Shown here: piece after piece, positions 62,603 through 64,000 of the stretch
Numbering within the stretch: position 1 is the first letter of the stretch
Layout of the letters: each line of letters opens with the position of its first letter
Assembly: GCF_003664035.1 (NCBI RefSeq)
Contig: NZ_RCCK01000011.1
Location: forward strand, 930,001-994,000
DNA: 64,000 nt
Source of the DNA: Pedobacter alluvionis
Lineage (GTDB): Bacteria; Bacteroidota; Bacteroidia; Sphingobacteriales; Sphingobacteriaceae
Reading direction: 5' to 3'
Notes under the pieces: model-generated
Database searches by the model: none
What the model saw: only the letters and a program-made list of their open reading frames with translations
What the model was told of the DNA's origin: nothing
Program-made: the position numbers and the translations under genes

Positions 62603-62672
62603 AAATAAATAATTACACATAGTGGTATAATTGGCCACTATGTGTATTTTACTGCTATAAAATAAAATAGAT

Positions 62673-63590
62673 ATGCAGATCGCTTTGCGGATTTCCTTGA
62701 TCAAACAGTTTTTAGCCTGCTCAACCCTCATCTTATTCTGTAAAGTCGTATCAGCACAAGACACCCCTCACAGGTGGAGTGTAAAACCTTATATCGGTCT
62801 CCAGCAATCTAAATTTGACTGGTCTATTGCCGGCAATGCGGCTGGTGCCAATCCGAATGTACTATCAGAACTGATCTGGAAAAATCTTAAAGGGCCTGGT
62901 TTTGGGTTAGACATCAAATACAATATTACCCGGCGGTTAAGTGTTAAAGCTACTAACCAATACAGCAACATAACCAAAGGAGAGGCAGAAGATACCGACT
63001 ATGCAGATGATAACAGGCAGAATGCTTTTTATTTCGATCTGCTCAACGCAAATAAAGGTTACTTATATGATGCCGCTTTACAGCTCAATTATCAACTATT
63101 AAAGTTTGGGCAATTTAACATCAATCCAATTGTCGGACTTTCGTACAATCAGCAAAAATTCTATCTGTTAGAAAGTGCAAATAACCCAGACAGCAAAGGC
63201 TTAAACTCTACATATCAAGCAAGATATAAAGGATTCGATTTTGGAGCAGAATTCATTTTTATCACGAATAAATTTAGTTTGGGTGCCACGATTTTAGCTG
63301 GTTTTTACAATTATTCGGCAAAAGCCAACTGGAATTTAATCCCTGATTTTGCAAAACCTGTAAGCTTTACACATAAGGCAAATTCCTTTTCCTTAAGTGG
63401 CGATATCAATCTTGCTGTACCAGTAAGCAAAAGTTTACGGTTAGAAGTTGACTATAAGATCAATAACATCAACACTTACTCTGGTGTAGATAAAGCTTAT
63501 TTTAATAGCCGGGCAACAGAGGAAACTCAATTTAATGGTGCAAATTTTAGAAAAAATGCTGTATTATTGGGGCTAAATCTCAGCTTTTAA
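62673..63590 (+). CDS. Outer-membrane beta-barrel protein
   Basis: 305 residues with a signal peptide (about 1-28, 'LILFCKVVSAQ'). The pattern 'SVKPYIGLQQSKFDWSIAGN', 'GPGFGLDIKYNITRRLSVKA', 'LLKFGQFNINPIVGLSYNQQ', and a final 'RKNAVLLGLNLSF' is that of an OmpA/PorT-like barrel. The family is not further resolved. It follows the metzincin protease gene. Confidence 0.82.
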   Translation: MQIALRISLIKQFLACSTLILFCKVVSAQDTPHRWSVKPYIGLQQSKFDWSIAGNAAGANPNVLSELIWKNLKGPGFGLDIKYNITRRLSVKATNQYSNITKGEAEDTDYADDNRQNAFYFDLLNANKGYLYDAALQLNYQLLKFGQFNINPIVGLSYNQQKFYLLESANNPDSKGLNSTYQARYKGFDFGAEFIFITNKFSLGATILAGFYNYSAKANWNLIPDFAKPVSFTHKANSFSLSGDINLAVPVSKSLRLEVDYKINNINTYSGVDKAYFNSRATEETQFNGANFRKNAVLLGLNLSF

Positions 63591-63607
63591 TTAAGAGTGT
63601 CTCATTG

Positions 63608-63725
63608 TCCTCGTTTGCAACGAGGATAAAAGAGAATGGCGATTTTATCGCCGAGAGGAAACAATTTTTATGACTGATGCAACCACATTACAAATGTGGT
63701 TCTCCACAATTCTCGTTACAAACGA
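63608..63725. repeat. Run of consecutive hairpins
   Basis: Three perfect stem-loops in a row: TCCTCGTTTGCAACGAGGA (63608-63626, 8 bp), GGCGATTTTATCGCC (63638-63652, 6 bp) and ACCACATTACAAATGTGGT (63682-63700, 8 bp), then TCTCGTTACAAACGA (63710-63724), which can pair in part with itself or with the first. It lies between two convergent genes. It may be a structured RNA, a terminator region or a repeat-element remnant. Confidence 0.7.
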
Positions 63726-63733
63726 CGACTATA

Positions 63734-64000
63734 TTAATTAGTTTTTAAGGCCACCAAACGTTCACCCTCCAATACCGGAATTGTTTTGCACAGATTTAAC
63801 TGCAAACAGAAAACAACATCTTCCTCTATATTCAACTGAGCCAGGCGATGGCTATGCGATGATTTATGAAGGTACTTTCTCAGATCTGCTTTAGCCAAAG
63901 AATACAAATCTTCTGCAGCTACACTAGAATCGTCAAAATGTTCGAAATTTTGACGGAGATTATTTACAACCGCTCCGGCAAAAAGGGTATCTTCTAAATT
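63734..64000 (-). CDS. 2-phosphosulfolactate phosphatase-like protein (C-terminal part, cut by window edge)
   Basis: The frame is open from the window end to a TAA at 63734-63736 and gives 88 residues. They include 'EDTLFAGAVVNNLRQNFE', 'RKYLHKSSHSHRLAQLNIEE' and 'DVVFCLQLNLCKTIPVLEGE'. The 'SSH-x-x-RL-x-x-L-x-x-EED' and 'PVLEGERLV' pattern is that of the ComB family, which removes phosphate in coenzyme M synthesis but is also found in bacteria with no coenzyme M. The active-site part lies outside the window. Confidence 0.8.
   Translation of the reverse strand, partial: NLEDTLFAGAVVNNLRQNFEHFDDSSVAAEDLYSLAKADLRKYLHKSSHSHRLAQLNIEEDVVFCLQLNLCKTIPVLEGERLVALKTN

Noticed and set aside
1..64000. 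CRISPR arrays, tRNA or rRNA genes, prophage or complete insertion sequences
   Set aside because: No regularly spaced repeats, no cloverleaf or rRNA words and no transposase or phage genes were recognised by reading. A tRNA scan was not possible here.

Overview
The window looks like chromosome of a Bacteroidota bacterium of the Sphingobacteriaceae, most like Pedobacter. This is a judgement from gene content and sequence style, not from a database search. Signs are AT-rich spacers, few Shine-Dalgarno sites, TAnnTTTG-like -7 boxes, many 'MKK...' lipoproteins and DUF-type outer-membrane proteins, the carotenoid genes crtI and crtZ, a GldB homologue, FabV, DUF5977, GIN-domain and SIMPL proteins, and numerous short palindromic repeats between genes. 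No rRNA, tRNA, CRISPR array, prophage or complete insertion sequence was seen.

Layout. 1-3 kb: the end of a GIY-YIG protein, a tandem pair of inverted-repeat elements, crtI, and an ECF sigma factor facing it. 3.1-4.1 kb: murB. 4.2-13.0 kb: the most notable locus, all on the minus strand. It holds a VKOR/DsbA-like fusion, two small double-glycine-leader peptides (one cut by an in-frame TAG), a lipoprotein thioredoxin, a C39 peptidase ABC exporter with a TTG start, an HlyD adaptor, a DUF4369-like protein without a thioredoxin domain, and a small lipoprotein whose start is out of frame. It reads as a bacteriocin or other peptide secretion and disulfide-forming system. 13.2 kb: crtZ. 13.8-20.2 kb: a TetR regulator followed by a TolC/adaptor/RND efflux operon. 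20.4-21.3 kb: a secreted protein behind two strong hairpins. 21.7-24.8 kb: TPP riboswitch, thiD, tenA, then an MFS transporter on the same strand. 24.9-29.9 kb: trypsin-like lipoprotein with DUF5977, a beta-propeller lipoprotein, and lpdA. 30.1-33.7 kb: a five-gene minus-strand run (VOC, Crp/Fnr, DUF2306, HAD, phytase-like). 33.9-43.3 kb: a DUF6515 protein, two tandem CocE-type hydrolases, an M1 peptidase, a GIN-domain protein, an unknown secreted protein and a DinB protein. 43.5-50 kb: two outer-membrane proteins, fabV, a GNAT, a cold-shock protein, a SIMPL protein and a small membrane protein. 50-57 kb: serS, rsmI, a PH/SHOCT protein, lnt-dinB-lspA, an M57 protease and OsmC. 57-64 kb: nadE, a PorT-like barrel, gldB, patatin, a metzincin protease, a barrel protein, and the C-terminal part of a ComB-like phosphatase running off the end.

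Working units inferred from spacing: VKOR-peptides-TlpA-C39-HlyD (peptide export), tetR/tolC-MFP-RND (efflux), riboswitch-thiD-tenA, perhaps with the MFS gene (pyrimidine salvage for thiamine), and lnt-dinB-lspA (lipoprotein maturation, in a genome rich in lipoproteins). A second theme is the spacers: at least six families of short inverted-repeat elements, several ending in GTCAT/ATGAC, one apparently nested inside another.
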